A DNA stretch of 64,000 bases from Streptosporangium sp040640155 (GCF_040640155.1 NZ_JBFABE010000010.1:124001-188000); one strand, 5' to 3'. Positions 41,903 to 51,303 are shown, counted from the first letter of the stretch. Numbers and translations: made by a program. Notes: generated by a model from the letters alone, not told the origin.

Positions 41903-42079
41903 GGCCACGAGCTTCCAGGGAGGCGCTGACGGATCGCCTACCGTCGGCTGACGGCCGGACGCCCCCCATGCCGGGTCCCGTCAGCACTGCCGGCACCAGG
42001 CGCCCGGCCCACGCGCGGACGGCCTCGGCACCGGGTCCCGTCGGCCGCTCCCGGCATCGGGCGTCGGCCCCGTCGGCCG

Positions 42080-42096
42080 CTCCCCGCGGCGGGGAG
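42080..42096 (-). terminator. Short hairpin after the SARP regulator gene
   Basis: CTCCCC and GGGGAG form a perfect 6-base stem with a 5-base loop just beyond the stop codon. Weak evidence for termination. Confidence 0.3.
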
Positions 42097-42106
42097 CACT
42101 CTCCCG

Positions 42107-45100
42107 TCAGCCGCCCCCGGCCCCGGGCTCCCCGGGCTCCCCGGGCTCCCCGGGCTCCCCGGGCTCCATGGGCTTCGCGAACTCCGCGAGCACCTCCTCG
42201 CGTCGCATCGCGGCACCCCTGGCGTACGCCGGCGCGAACGCCTCCGCCCCGGCGAGGCCGCGGGCGCCCGCGGCGACCCGGGCGACATCGCGGTCACCGG
42301 CCACGACCGTCCCGCGCACCGCCACCGCCATGCCGAGCAGCAGGGCCGCCCGCGTCCCCTCCCCCCGGAGCAGGACGGCTCCCGCCAGGCCCTCGACGGC
42401 GCCGGCCAGGTCCATCGCCAGGGGCGACCCGCACGCGCGTGCCACCGCCCGGCGATGGTGGAGCAGGGCACCGGCGAGGTCGCCCTCGGCCTCGGCCAGC
42501 CGTCCCAGCGCGGTGAACGCGCGCGTCCGCACCGACTCCGCGCCGAAGGCCCCGGGCTCCGTCCCCTCGATCGCCAGGCCGATCCTGCGGCGGGCCTCGA
42601 CGAGATCCCCCTCGAACCGCGCGATCTCGCCCAGCCCCAGCTGCGTCACGGCGGGCACGCCAGGCAGGCCCGCCTTCCTGGCGAGCTCACCGGCCCGCCG
42701 GTGGTCGGCGGCGGCGACGGCGAGATCGCCCTCGCGCGCCAGCGCCTCGGCCCGGTGCCCCAGCACGTCCACGGTCTCCTCAAGGGCGCCGAGCTCCTCC
42801 AGCGGCTCCAGCGCCTGCCGCCACAGGTCCCGGGCACGCTCCCACTCCCCGCGCCACCCCGCGACCAGGGCCAGCCAGTCGAGCCCCTGGGCCGTCCCCC
42901 AGCGCTCCCCCAGGGCCTTGAAGCGGGCCAGCACCTCCGTCAGGTCCCGCTCACCCCCGGGCGGGTCGCCGCCGAGCACCTTCAGCAGGGCGTGGCCCAG
43001 CCCGGCCAGGGCCAGACCCCATGGATCGGAACCGAACAGCCGGTCGATCTCGGGCCCGGAAGGCGGCACCGACTCCGGCGGCCCGGCGGACATGCCCCAC
43101 AGTGCCTGGACGAAGGGGTACCGCAGCGGCCGGTCCCGCGACCGCATGATCTCCCCGGCCCGTTCCCAGTGCTCGGGAAGCGCCCGCGGCACGGCGTGCG
43201 CCACGCACATGACGTACTCCTCCTCCAACCCGGCGAGAGGACGGCCGGTCGCCTCCAGCAGCTCGGCCGCCGCCTCCCCCGCGTCGCCGCGACGGCCGCC
43301 CAGCCACCAGTACGCCGCCAGCGCGGCGACCAGCCGCAGCCCCGTCTCCCTGTCGGAACGCACGGCCCAGCGCAGCGCGGCCGTCAGGTCGGCGTGCTCG
43401 GCCGAGAGCCTGGCCAGCCACCGGAGCTGCTCGGCCCGGCGCAGGTGAGGATCGGCGCGCCCGGCCAGGTCGAGGAGATAGCGGGCGTGGCCGCCGCGCA
43501 TGCGGTCCTCCTCCCCGGCCTCGGCCAGCCGTCCGGCGCAGAACAGCCTGATCGTGTCGAGCATCCGGTAGCGGTCGCCGTCCGTCCCGACCAGCGACCT
43601 GTCCACCAGGTCGGCCAGCAGCCCGGCGGCGTCCTCCACCTCGCAGACCGCCTCGACCGCCTCCAGGGACGCGCCCCCGGCGAACACGGAGAACCGCCTG
43701 GCCAGCACCTGCTCGCCGGGCGTCAGGAGGCCCCAGCTCCACTCCACCACCGCGCGCAGGGTCCGGTGGCGGGCCGCGGCCGTGGGGTCGCCGCGCGACA
43801 GCAGCCGGAACCGGCCGTGCTCCGTCAGCCGCGCGGCGATCTCCTCGACGGTGAAGGAGCGCAGCCGCGCGGCCGCCAGCTCGATGGCCAGCGGCAGCCC
43901 GTCCAGCGTGGCGCAGATCCGGACGACCGTCTCCACGTTGGCCGGGCGTACCTCGAATCCCGGCCGTACGGCCGCCGCCCGGTCGGCGAACAGCCGCACG
44001 GCCGGGCAGGCCAGGGCCGCGGAGGGCGAGGAGTCCGGGGGCGGGGTCTCCAGCGGTGCCAGCGGCACCAGCGTCTCGCCGGTGATGCCGAGCGGCTCGC
44101 GTCCGGTGGCCAGGACGGCCAGCCCGGGGCACTCCCCGAGCAGCCTGCGGACCAGGAGGGCGGCGTCGTCGTTCACGTGCTCGCAGTTGTCGAGGACCAG
44201 CAGCAGCTCCTGCCCGGCGAGCGCCGCGACCAGGTGCCCGGTGAGGTCGGCCGGGCGCGGCGGGTGGAACCCGGGCTCGCGCAGCCCGAGCGCGCCGAGC
44301 ACCGCCCTGGCCACCCGGTCACCGCCACCACCGGGCGGGACGTGTCCGCCGGACGAACCCGGGCCGCCGGACGAACCCGGGCCGCCGGACGACGCGGAGC
44401 CGTCGAGCGGGGAGAGGTCGGCGAAGCACACCTCGCGCCGCCCGCGCCCGGCCGCCTCGATCGCCAGCCGGGTCTTGCCCGTGCCTCCGGGCCCGGTGAT
44501 CGTGATCAGTCGCGAGCCGTGCAGCGCGTCGATCCGTTCCAGCTCGCGTTCGCGTCCCACGAAGCTGGTGAGCTGGGCCGCGAGCCCTCGCCGTGGCGGC
44601 GCCGGCCGCTCGGCGCGCAGGACGGCCAGGTGGATCGCGGCGAGCTCAGGTGAGGGATCGGCGCCGAACTCCTCGGCGAGCAGCCGCCTGGTCTCCTCGA
44701 ACACGGCCAGCGCCTCGGCCTGCCGTCCGGCCGCCCGCAGGGCGAGCATCAGCTGCCCCCTGAGCCGTTCCCGCAGCGGATGCGCGGTCACCAACCGCTG
44801 CAGCTCGGCCACCGAACCGCCTCCGGGAAGGGCCGACTCCGCCTCGGCGAGGTCCTCCGTCGCCGCCAGCCGGAGCTCCTCCAGCCGGGCCGCCCGGGCC
44901 CGCCCGTGGGGCAGGTCGGCCAGCGCGGGCCCGCGCCACAGGCCGAGCGCCTCGCGCAGCGGGCCCGCCGCGACCGCGTGACGGCCCTGCGCCAGCAGCC
45001 GCCGCCCCTCGCGGGCCAGCCGTTCGAACCGATGGGCGTCGACGTCGTCGGGATCGGCCGCGAGCCGGTACCCGGTCCCGTGGAACTCGATCACCTCCGC

Positions 45101-45325
45101 GGGCAGGCTGCGGCGGAGCCGGGAGACCTGGGCCTGCACCGCGTTGGCGGCGGCCGCGGGGGGATCGTCGCCGTACAGGCCGTCGATCAGGCTCCGGAGG
45201 CCGACCACGCGGCCCGCGTCGAGCAGCAGCAGCACGAGCAGGGCACGCGGCCGGGGCCCGCCCACGGAGATCTCCTCCCCGGTGGGGGACCGCACCTGCA
45301 GGGGGCCCAGAACACCGAACCGCAT
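42107..45325 (-). CDS. SARP-type regulator with BTAD and NB-ARC ATPase domains
   Basis: 1072 residues from ATG 45325. Order: OmpR-like winged helix (about 1-90, MRFGVLGPLQV... ANAVQAQVSRLRRSLP), bacterial transcriptional activation domain (about 95-245), an NB-ARC-type ATPase with ITGPGGTGKTRLA near 275 and LLVLDNCEHV, then helical TPR-like repeats to the end. This is the AfsR/SARP class that switches on antibiotic clusters by binding repeats near -35 sites. The C terminus is a GEP repeat (PGEPGEPGEPGEPG) from tandem DNA repeats. Probably the pathway-specific activator of the NRPS cluster. The upstream open frame beyond 45325 is spurious. Confidence 0.92.
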   Translation of the reverse strand: MRFGVLGPLQVRSPTGEEISVGGPRPRALLVLLLLDAGRVVGLRSLIDGLYGDDPPAAAANAVQAQVSRLRRSLPAEVIEFHGTGYRLAADPDDVDAHRFERLAREGRRLLAQGRHAVAAGPLREALGLWRGPALADLPHGRARAARLEELRLAATEDLAEAESALPGGGSVAELQRLVTAHPLRERLRGQLMLALRAAGRQAEALAVFEETRRLLAEEFGADPSPELAAIHLAVLRAERPAPPRRGLAAQLTSFVGRERELERIDALHGSRLITITGPGGTGKTRLAIEAAGRGRREVCFADLSPLDGSASSGGPGSSGGPGSSGGHVPPGGGGDRVARAVLGALGLREPGFHPPRPADLTGHLVAALAGQELLLVLDNCEHVNDDAALLVRRLLGECPGLAVLATGREPLGITGETLVPLAPLETPPPDSSPSAALACPAVRLFADRAAAVRPGFEVRPANVETVVRICATLDGLPLAIELAAARLRSFTVEEIAARLTEHGRFRLLSRGDPTAAARHRTLRAVVEWSWGLLTPGEQVLARRFSVFAGGASLEAVEAVCEVEDAAGLLADLVDRSLVGTDGDRYRMLDTIRLFCAGRLAEAGEEDRMRGGHARYLLDLAGRADPHLRRAEQLRWLARLSAEHADLTAALRWAVRSDRETGLRLVAALAAYWWLGGRRGDAGEAAAELLEATGRPLAGLEEEYVMCVAHAVPRALPEHWERAGEIMRSRDRPLRYPFVQALWGMSAGPPESVPPSGPEIDRLFGSDPWGLALAGLGHALLKVLGGDPPGGERDLTEVLARFKALGERWGTAQGLDWLALVAGWRGEWERARDLWRQALEPLEELGALEETVDVLGHRAEALAREGDLAVAAADHRRAGELARKAGLPGVPAVTQLGLGEIARFEGDLVEARRRIGLAIEGTEPGAFGAESVRTRAFTALGRLAEAEGDLAGALLHHRRAVARACGSPLAMDLAGAVEGLAGAVLLRGEGTRAALLLGMAVAVRGTVVAGDRDVARVAAGARGLAGAEAFAPAYARGAAMRREEVLAEFAKPMEPGEPGEPGEPGEPGAGGG

Positions 45326-45523
45326 GGCCCCGATTGTCCCGCACGTCCCCGCGGGGGCGGACGCCCGCACGACAGCGTGAGGTCGCGGTCCCAGGAGACG
45401 GGCGACGGCCTTCGGGTTCACCGGCCGGACCGGGGCGGAGGAGGGAGGCGTCCCGGGGAGACGGCCGGTGACAGGGTGCCGGCCGGCACGTCCGCGGCCG
45501 TGTCGCCGGGCGACGACGTACCG

Positions 45524-45571
45524 ACAGTTCGATCGTTGACAGTTAGAACTCAAACAGTTAGAGTCCTGACT
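45524..45571 (+). promoter_or_regulatory. marR promoter with three 15-base-spaced repeats
   Basis: TTGACA (45536-45541) and TAGAGT (45559-45564) are spaced by 17 bases, a good sigma-70-type promoter. The predicted start of transcription falls at or next to the ATG at 45572, so the message should be leaderless. ACAGTT occurs at 45524, 45539 and 45554, exactly 15 bases apart and overlapping both promoter elements; these are a likely operator for autoregulation. Confidence 0.7.
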
Positions 45572-46012
45572 ATGGAAGCACCAAGGCTCACCGGCACCCT
45601 CGATCAGGTCCGCTGGATCGGATGGGCTCAGCGAAAGGCCGCCGAGGACTGGGTCCGGGCCCGGGAGCTCAGCTTCGAGCAGGGCTTCGCGCTCGGTTAC
45701 CTGGCCCAGAACCCCGGCGCGATCCAGCGCGATATCGCGCAGATGACCCGCACGAGCGCGGCGAGCGTCTCGAGCCTGCTGCAGGGGCTCGAGCGCCGCG
45801 GCCTCGTCGAGCGCCGCACGAAGGGCGGCAACGAGCGCAGTAAACGCGTCTACGCGACGCCTGCCGGCATCGAGCTCATCTCCGGCTTCGACGCCGCGAT
45901 GGCCGCCGTCGACGAGACGATCCTCGCCCCCCTGGATCAGGCCGAGCGGACCACCCTGCACGCCCTGCTCGCGAAGATCACTGCGGAACTGCCACAGCCG
46001 ACCCGATCCTGA
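45572..46012 (+). CDS. MarR-family transcriptional regulator
   Basis: 146 residues. The winged helix is at about 30-105 with QRDIAQMTRTSAASVSSLLQGLERRGLVERR and the wing KGGNERSKRVYATPAGIEL. MarR proteins are dimeric repressors released by small ligands, often toxic compounds or drugs. The MATE efflux gene follows on the same strand, so this is a probable repressor of it. Start is the ATG at the predicted transcription start. Codons for Leu are mostly CTC, unlike the CTG-rich neighbours. Confidence 0.9.
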   Translation: MEAPRLTGTLDQVRWIGWAQRKAAEDWVRARELSFEQGFALGYLAQNPGAIQRDIAQMTRTSAASVSSLLQGLERRGLVERRTKGGNERSKRVYATPAGIELISGFDAAMAAVDETILAPLDQAERTTLHALLAKITAELPQPTRS

Positions 46013-46388
46013 CCGCGGGCGCGCGGCCCGGTCGCGCGCCCAGGACATCACCCTCACCCCGCCGCGCCGGCGTCCGCCGTCGCGCGCTCGAACCTGCCCG
46101 TGAGGAGCCGCGCCCCGTCCGGCGCCGGCGCCACTGACCGTTCGGTCGCCGCTCCAGCCCCGCCTCCGTCGAGGCCACCCGGTCCCACGCGCTCCCGGAC
46201 CACGACGTCGCCGACGCCAAGATCCGCGCCGTACGCCGTCGCCCGGCGCACCTGACCCAGGCCACGGCCTGTTCCCGCCGTATTCCGGCGGCACCCCCGA
46301 ACGCGGCCCGGCCGCGCGCCCAGAACACCACCCCGCCGCGCCGGCGCCCGCCGCCGCGCGCTCGAACCTGCCCGGAAGGGGAACAGCC
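46013..46388. repeat. marR-MATE gap with a long direct repeat
   Basis: 376 bases without a convincing gene. A direct repeat occupies 46022-46100 and 46302-46374: nearly the same sequence (GCGCGCCCAG..., CGCCGGCG..., GCGCGCTCGAACCTGCCCG) apart from a few changes and a 6-base deletion in the second copy. The second copy ends in the ribosome binding site of the MATE gene. The 200 bases between may be a decayed gene end. Confidence 0.75.
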
Positions 46389-47834
46389 ATGAGCGGCACG
46401 AACCTCGAATCCCCCGCGAAGGCCGACGCCGTCGGCACCGACCGCTGGTACCTCTCGACCGCACCGATCGTCCGCGCCCTCGTGCACCTCTGCGTGCCGA
46501 TGGCCGCCGCGATGATCGTCGGCGCGGTCTACAGCCTCGTCAACGCCGGCTTCGTCGGCTCGCTCCACGACACCGCGCTGCTCGCCGCGATCACGTTCGG
46601 CACGCCGGTGCTCGGCCTGGTCATGGCGATCGGCGGCGTGTTCGGCGTCGGCGGCGGCACGCTGATCTCGCGACTGCTCGGCGCGGCGGAACGCGAGCCG
46701 GCGAGGGCCGCCGAGATCAAGCACGTCTCGTCGTTCGCCGTCTGGGGCTCGGTGATCGCCGGAGTCGTGTTCGGCGGCATCGGGCTGCTCCTGCTGCGCC
46801 CGCTCGTGGTGCTGCTCGGCGCGGACGCCACCGCCGTACCCGCGACGAGCGCCTATGTCGCCGTCATGCTCATCTTCGTTCCCGTGTTCGCCGCGGCGTT
46901 CTGTCTCGAGCAGCTCGTGCGGGCAGAGGGCGCCGCACGCCAGGTGATGATCGGGATCATCGCGTCCGCGGTCGCGAACGTCGTGTTCGACGCCCTGTTC
47001 ATCCTCGTGCTGCACTGGGGCGTCGCCGGCGCGGCGCTGTCGATGGGCCTCTCGAACCTCGGCGTCGTCGCCTACTTCGCCATCTGGCTGCGGCGGCACA
47101 GCGAGCACATGAGCCTCGCACCGCGTTGGTTCACGCTCTCGCCCGCCGTGGTGAAGCCCGTCCTCGGCGTGGGCGCCGGCGAGTTGTTCCAATCCACTTT
47201 CATGATCGTCACCACGCTGGTGCTCAACAACCTCGCCGTGGCCTACGGCGACGGCGCGCTCGCGGCCATGGGCGTCGCGGTGCGCATCGCGCAGGTGCCG
47301 GAGTTCCTGGTGATGGGCGTCACGATCGGCGTGCTGCCGCTCCTGGCCTACTCGTACGGCAAGGGCGACAGGAGCCGTTTCACGTCGGCGCTGCGCGCAT
47401 CCGCGATCACGGTGGGCGGCATCGTCCTGATCTTCTCGGCGACGGTCTTCGTGTTCCGCGAGCAGGTGTTCTCCGCGTTCTCGGCGGACCGCTCGGTCCT
47501 CGCGATCGGCGTCACGGTCCTCACGGCGCAGCTCGCGGCGATGATCGTGAACGGATTCACGGGCCTCATCACGTCGCTGTTCCAGGCGGCGGGACGGCCG
47601 GTGGCGGCGATCGTGATGTCGGTGGCGCATGGCGTCCTGTTCATCCCGATCGTGCTCATCGGTGATTTCTGGTTCGGGTTGGCCGGCATCATCTGGGCGC
47701 TGACCGTCACCGAGGGCATCGTGTTCCTCGTCGGTGTCGTGACCTGGCTCGTGTCCCGTGGCGCGATCGACCGCGGGCTCGCCAGGGGCGGCCCGGAGCG
47801 CGCCGGGGAGATGCTCGGGCAGGCCGGCGCCTGA
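46389..47834 (+). CDS. MATE-family multidrug efflux transporter
   Basis: 481 residues, 12 predicted membrane helices in two halves. Family motifs include PMAAAMIVGAVYSLVNAGFVGSL near the N terminus, GVGGGTLISRLLGA, and QASxR-like stretches in the second half. MATE proteins export drugs with Na+ or H+ antiport. Start ATG has GGAAGGGG nine bases upstream. With the upstream MarR gene it forms a regulated efflux unit and could protect the host from its own peptide or from others. Leu codons are mostly CTC, in contrast to the neighbouring NRPS genes, so it may have a different origin. Confidence 0.92.
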   Translation: MSGTNLESPAKADAVGTDRWYLSTAPIVRALVHLCVPMAAAMIVGAVYSLVNAGFVGSLHDTALLAAITFGTPVLGLVMAIGGVFGVGGGTLISRLLGAAEREPARAAEIKHVSSFAVWGSVIAGVVFGGIGLLLLRPLVVLLGADATAVPATSAYVAVMLIFVPVFAAAFCLEQLVRAEGAARQVMIGIIASAVANVVFDALFILVLHWGVAGAALSMGLSNLGVVAYFAIWLRRHSEHMSLAPRWFTLSPAVVKPVLGVGAGELFQSTFMIVTTLVLNNLAVAYGDGALAAMGVAVRIAQVPEFLVMGVTIGVLPLLAYSYGKGDRSRFTSALRASAITVGGIVLIFSATVFVFREQVFSAFSADRSVLAIGVTVLTAQLAAMIVNGFTGLITSLFQAAGRPVAAIVMSVAHGVLFIPIVLIGDFWFGLAGIIWALTVTEGIVFLVGVVTWLVSRGAIDRGLARGGPERAGEMLGQAGA

Positions 47835-47911
47835 TCCCCTGCTCGCGACGCCGCGGGGCTCCTGCCGAGCCGCGTCTCAGCAAGGCGGCAAGGTCAGCAA
47901 GGTCAGCAAGG

Positions 47912-48556
47912 TCACAGGGCGCGGGGACCGTAGAGGGCGGCCGGGGCGCCGACGGTCATGGCCCAGTAGCGATCGCCGTAGGACCAGTGCCACCACTCGG
48001 TGGGGTAGTTGACCAGCCCGGCCGCCTCCAGGGCGGTGCCGAGGAGCTTGCGGTGGTGGCGGGCCTCGGGCGACAGGCCCGGGGCGTCGGTGTAGCAGGC
48101 GCCGTCGCTCTGCTCGGGGGTGGCGTTGAGCGGGGTGCCCATGTCGAGCTCGGTCCCGTCCTCGGCGCACAACGTCAGGTCCACCGCGGCCCCGGCCGTG
48201 TGCGGGGCGATCTCGACGGGCGAGACGTAGCGGCTCGCCGCCGCCCGCAGCTCCCCGGGGGACATCCGCGGGTACAGGGCCTTCAGCTCGGCCGAGTACC
48301 CGTCGAAGATCTCCTTCTGCGTCTCCGGCGGCCGGTAGCCCTCCACCACCAGCAGCCGGTAACCGCCGGGCAGCTGCGCCTGCGCCGCCTCCAGCCGGGT
48401 CAGCAGCCCGAGCCGCAGGTGGGCGAAGGCCCCGGCGGGGTCGGCGAGCCGCCCGTCGGTCCGCAGCCTCCCCCGTACGTCGACCAGCCGCTCGCCGGAC
48501 TCCTCGACCGGGATGGCGGCGACTCGGGCATCGGAGATCAGAACGATGTCACGCAT
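47912..48556 (-). CDS. D-alanyl-D-alanine dipeptidase (VanX family)
   Basis: 214 residues. VanX/M15D motifs are present: VVEGYRPPETQKEIF (about 100), the zinc-binding HTAGAAVDLTL (about 140) and EWWHW (about 190), which supplies the catalytic Glu and a zinc-binding His. The enzyme splits D-Ala-D-Ala; in actinomycetes such enzymes serve in cell-wall recycling or glycopeptide resistance. No VanH or VanA is nearby, so a resistance operon is not indicated. It lies 11 bases after a ROK regulator gene on the same strand, and thus is probably co-transcribed with it. No signal peptide is seen. Confidence 0.9.
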   Translation of the reverse strand: MRDIVLISDARVAAIPVEESGERLVDVRGRLRTDGRLADPAGAFAHLRLGLLTRLEAAQAQLPGGYRLLVVEGYRPPETQKEIFDGYSAELKALYPRMSPGELRAAASRYVSPVEIAPHTAGAAVDLTLCAEDGTELDMGTPLNATPEQSDGACYTDAPGLSPEARHHRKLLGTALEAAGLVNYPTEWWHWSYGDRYWAMTVGAPAALYGPRAL

Positions 48557-48567
48557 GACGGCAATTC

Positions 48568-49767
48568 TCACACCGTGTCGGAGAAGACCTGCTCCCGAGC
48601 CTGCTGCAGGGCCGAGACCAGGGCGCCGCGCAGCACGGGGTTTCCCTCGACCCTGGAGACCACGACCCGGGGCCGGCTCGGGCAGACCCGGGCCACGCAC
48701 TCCTGCACCCGGGCGGCGAGCGTCTCTCCCCCGGCCCTGCCGACGTCGCCGCTGAGCACGATCAGGCCGGGGTCCAGGATCACGGTGACCGCGGCGACGC
48801 CGACCGCCAGGCGCCCGGCCAGCTCGTCCAGGAACGCCTCGGCCCCCTCCGCGACGGCCGCGCGGACGTGCTCGCCCGGCGAGCCGGCCGGATCGCCCCC
48901 GTCGGCGGAGCCGATGCCGTGCGCGTTCGCGAGACCGGTCACGGCGTCGCCGCCGACCAGGCGCTGGAACGACCCCGACTGGGGCTCGCTCACATCGGTG
49001 GGGAGCGGCTCGCCGGGCACCGGGAGCCAGCCGATCTCGCCCGCGCCGCCGGTGAAGCCCCGGTGCAGCCGTCCGCCCAGCATGACGCCGAGCCCCTGGC
49101 CCACCCCTGCCCACACCAGCACGAAGTCGTCGACGTCGCGTGCCGCGCCGTGCGCGCGCTCGGCCAGCGCGGCCAGGTTCACGTCGTTCTCGATGGTCAC
49201 CGGGACGCCGAGGCCGCGGCGGAGCTCGGCGAGCACCCCGTTGTGCCAGGAGGGCAGGTCCAGGGAGAAGCGCACGTCGCCCGTACCGGGATCGACGACG
49301 CCCCGGGTGCCGATCACGAAGGCGCGCAGCCGCTCGGCGCCGACGCCCGCGGACGCGCAGGCCCGGCCGACCGCGTCGCGCACCAGCCGTACCGGGTCGT
49401 CGTGCTCGCCGAACTCGGCCGAGACCTCGGCGACGAGCGTGCCGGTGATGTCGGCGATCCCGGCGGCGATCCGGCCGGGCAGGACGTCCAGCCCGACCAC
49501 GTACGCGCACGAGGGCACCACCCCGTAGAGCGCGGCGTTGGGACCGCGTCCGCCGGCCTGTTCGCCGACCACCGCGACGAGGGCGCGTTCCTCCAGCCGC
49601 GCGAGCAGCTGCCCCGCGGTCACCTTGGAGAGCCCGGTGTGTTCTCCCAGCTCGGCCCTGGTCAGCGGGCCGCTGGACAGCAGGAGTTCCAGTGCCGCGC
49701 GGTCGTTGAGCTGGCGCAGCAACCGGGGTGTCCCCGGGCGTGTGGACAAGGTCTTCCTCCCCGTCAC
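48568..49767 (-). CDS. ROK-family transcriptional regulator (first copy)
   Basis: 399 residues from GTG 49767; a TTG at 49749 with GGAGG six bases upstream may be the true start (393 residues). N-terminal winged helix (RAELGEHTGLSKVTAGQLLARLEERALV) and a C-terminal ROK sugar-kinase-like domain with GLDVLPGRIAAGIAD, IENDVNLAALAERAHG and GGAGEIGWLPV. The zinc-site motif of kinases (CxCGxxGC) is missing, so it is a sensor rather than a kinase. Divergent from the sugar ABC operon, whose operator at 49792 it probably binds. About half identical by eye to the second copy at 56490. Confidence 0.9.
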   Translation of the reverse strand: MTGRKTLSTRPGTPRLLRQLNDRAALELLLSSGPLTRAELGEHTGLSKVTAGQLLARLEERALVAVVGEQAGGRGPNAALYGVVPSCAYVVGLDVLPGRIAAGIADITGTLVAEVSAEFGEHDDPVRLVRDAVGRACASAGVGAERLRAFVIGTRGVVDPGTGDVRFSLDLPSWHNGVLAELRRGLGVPVTIENDVNLAALAERAHGAARDVDDFVLVWAGVGQGLGVMLGGRLHRGFTGGAGEIGWLPVPGEPLPTDVSEPQSGSFQRLVGGDAVTGLANAHGIGSADGGDPAGSPGEHVRAAVAEGAEAFLDELAGRLAVGVAAVTVILDPGLIVLSGDVGRAGGETLAARVQECVARVCPSRPRVVVSRVEGNPVLRGALVSALQQAREQVFSDTV

Positions 49768-49791
49768 GATCCGCTAACGATCGTTTCTTTT

Positions 49792-49818
49792 AAGAAAGTT
49801 TCTTGTTAGTTTAGCCCC
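49792..49818. promoter_or_regulatory. ROK operator and promoter between ROK gene and ABC operon
   Basis: AAGAAAGTTTCTT (49792-49804) is a perfect inverted repeat around a central G, followed by GTTAGTTTAGCCCC. The same arrangement recurs, inverted, at 56228-56244 in front of the degenerate condensation gene and, changed, at 57739-57764 near the second ROK gene. On the minus strand GGCTAAACTA resembles a -10 for the ROK gene. Confidence 0.7.
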
Positions 49819-49963
49819 AGCCGGCCCGCAGGCAAGTGATCGGAACCGCGGGTCACGACAGTTCCGGCCGCTCCCAGTGACTGCAGAGCGCGGAGGTCGC
49901 GGGGGACCCCCGCCATAACAGATGAGCGCAAACCCCGGCGAAAGCCTGAAAGGGAGAACTCCA

Positions 49964-51301
49964 GTGAAGTTCGCGAGAATCGCCACCACGACGGCAACCA
50001 CCGCCGCCCTCGCCCTGGGTCTTGCCGCGTGTGGCAACAGCGAGCCCGCTCCGGCCGCCGGTACCGGCGCGGCGTCGGCGCCGGCCGCCTCCGGCCCCAA
50101 GTTCGCGGGCCAGACCCTCACCGTCTGGCGCCTCGGCGCGCCGGACGAGAAGCAGAACAAGTACATGGCCGACCTGAACGCCAAGTTCAAGGAGACCACC
50201 GGCGCCGACGTCAAGCTCCAGTGGGTGCCCTGGCCCGACGCGCAGGCCAAGTGGACCGCGGCGCTGGCCGGCGGCGAGGGCCCCGACGTCACCGAGTTCG
50301 GCAACGACCAGGTCGCCGCCTGGGTCGCGCAGGACGCGCTCACCGACATCACCGAGGTCGTCAAGGCCACCCCCGACTTCCAGCAGATCCCGCAGAACCT
50401 GTGGGGCTACGAGACCGTGGACGGCAAGATCTACGCCGCCCCGTGGGGCGGCGGCACCCGCGCCGTCCTCTACCGCAAGGACTGGTTCGAGGACCTCAAG
50501 ATCGAGATCCCCAAGAACTGGGACGACCTCGTCGCGGCGGGCAAGAAGATCGTCGCCGAGAAGGGCAAGGACGTCGACGGCTTCGCCTTCAACGGCGGCT
50601 CCGACGCCAACATGTCGCTCTCCCCGTTCGTCTGGTCGGCCGGTGGCGACTTCGCCGCGTTCGAGGGCGGCAAGTGGGCCGGCAAGCTGACCGAGCCCGG
50701 CTTCAAGGAGGGCTTCCAGTACTACACCGACCTGGTCGTCAAGCACGGCGTCTCGCGCAAGTCCGCGCTCACCCAGAACTCGGTCGACATCGCGACCCGC
50801 TTCGCCAACGGCAAGGTCGGCATGTACGTGACCGGCGGCTGGGACATCACCAGCATCACCGAGCAGAGCGGCGGCAAGGTCGACGAGAAGAAGATGGCCT
50901 TCTTCTCGCTCCCGGCCAAGGACGGCAGCGGCCCGGCCCCGGCGTTCCAGGGCGGCAACGACATCGCCGTCTGGAAGGACACCAAGAACGTCGAGCTGTC
51001 GGCCGAGTACGTCAAGCTCGCCGCCGGCAAGGAGTTCGGCACCCGCTACGCCAAGGAGGGCGGCCTGCTGCCGCTCTACCCCGAGGCGCTGAGCGAGTAC
51101 GCCGCCGACCCGGTGCAGGCGCCGTTCGCCGAGACCTTCAAGGTCGCCAAGGGCTTCCCGAACGACACCAACTGGGCCGAGGCCAACGACACCAAGGCCG
51201 TCCTGCAGAGCGCGGCCCGCTCGGTCATCGAGGGCAAGAAGGACGTCGACACCGCGCTGGCCGACGCCAACAAGGAACTCGAAGAGATCCTGAACCAGTA
51301 G
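49964..51301 (+). CDS. Sugar ABC transporter substrate-binding lipoprotein
   Basis: 445 residues from GTG 49964, with AGGGAG upstream. N-terminal signal with lipobox LGLAAC (Cys near residue 24), so a membrane-anchored lipoprotein. The mature part is a family 1 extracellular solute-binding protein (TVWRLGAPDEKQNKYMADLNAKF, GPDVTEFGNDQVAAW, GGNDIAVWKDTKN). It binds a sugar or amino sugar and delivers it to the two permeases encoded next. No ATPase gene is present in the operon, so a shared MsiK-like ATPase is likely, as in other actinomycete sugar importers. Confidence 0.93.
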   Translation: MKFARIATTTATTAALALGLAACGNSEPAPAAGTGAASAPAASGPKFAGQTLTVWRLGAPDEKQNKYMADLNAKFKETTGADVKLQWVPWPDAQAKWTAALAGGEGPDVTEFGNDQVAAWVAQDALTDITEVVKATPDFQQIPQNLWGYETVDGKIYAAPWGGGTRAVLYRKDWFEDLKIEIPKNWDDLVAAGKKIVAEKGKDVDGFAFNGGSDANMSLSPFVWSAGGDFAAFEGGKWAGKLTEPGFKEGFQYYTDLVVKHGVSRKSALTQNSVDIATRFANGKVGMYVTGGWDITSITEQSGGKVDEKKMAFFSLPAKDGSGPAPAFQGGNDIAVWKDTKNVELSAEYVKLAAGKEFGTRYAKEGGLLPLYPEALSEYAADPVQAPFAETFKVAKGFPNDTNWAEANDTKAVLQSAARSVIEGKKDVDTALADANKELEEILNQ

Positions 51302-51303
51302 CC

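Noticed and set aside
46101..46301. Possible gene remnant between the direct repeats
   Set aside because: A short stretch reads like protein (LPDHDVADAKIRAVRR) but there is no start, ribosome site or recognisable family.
45326..46438. Extension of the SARP regulator upstream of 45325
   Set aside because: It crosses the marR gene on the other strand and has no conserved sequence; the SARP N terminus starts at MRFGVLGPLQV.
47912..48556. Glycopeptide resistance operon (vanHAX)
   Set aside because: Only a VanX-type gene is present; no VanH dehydrogenase, VanA ligase or VanRS nearby.
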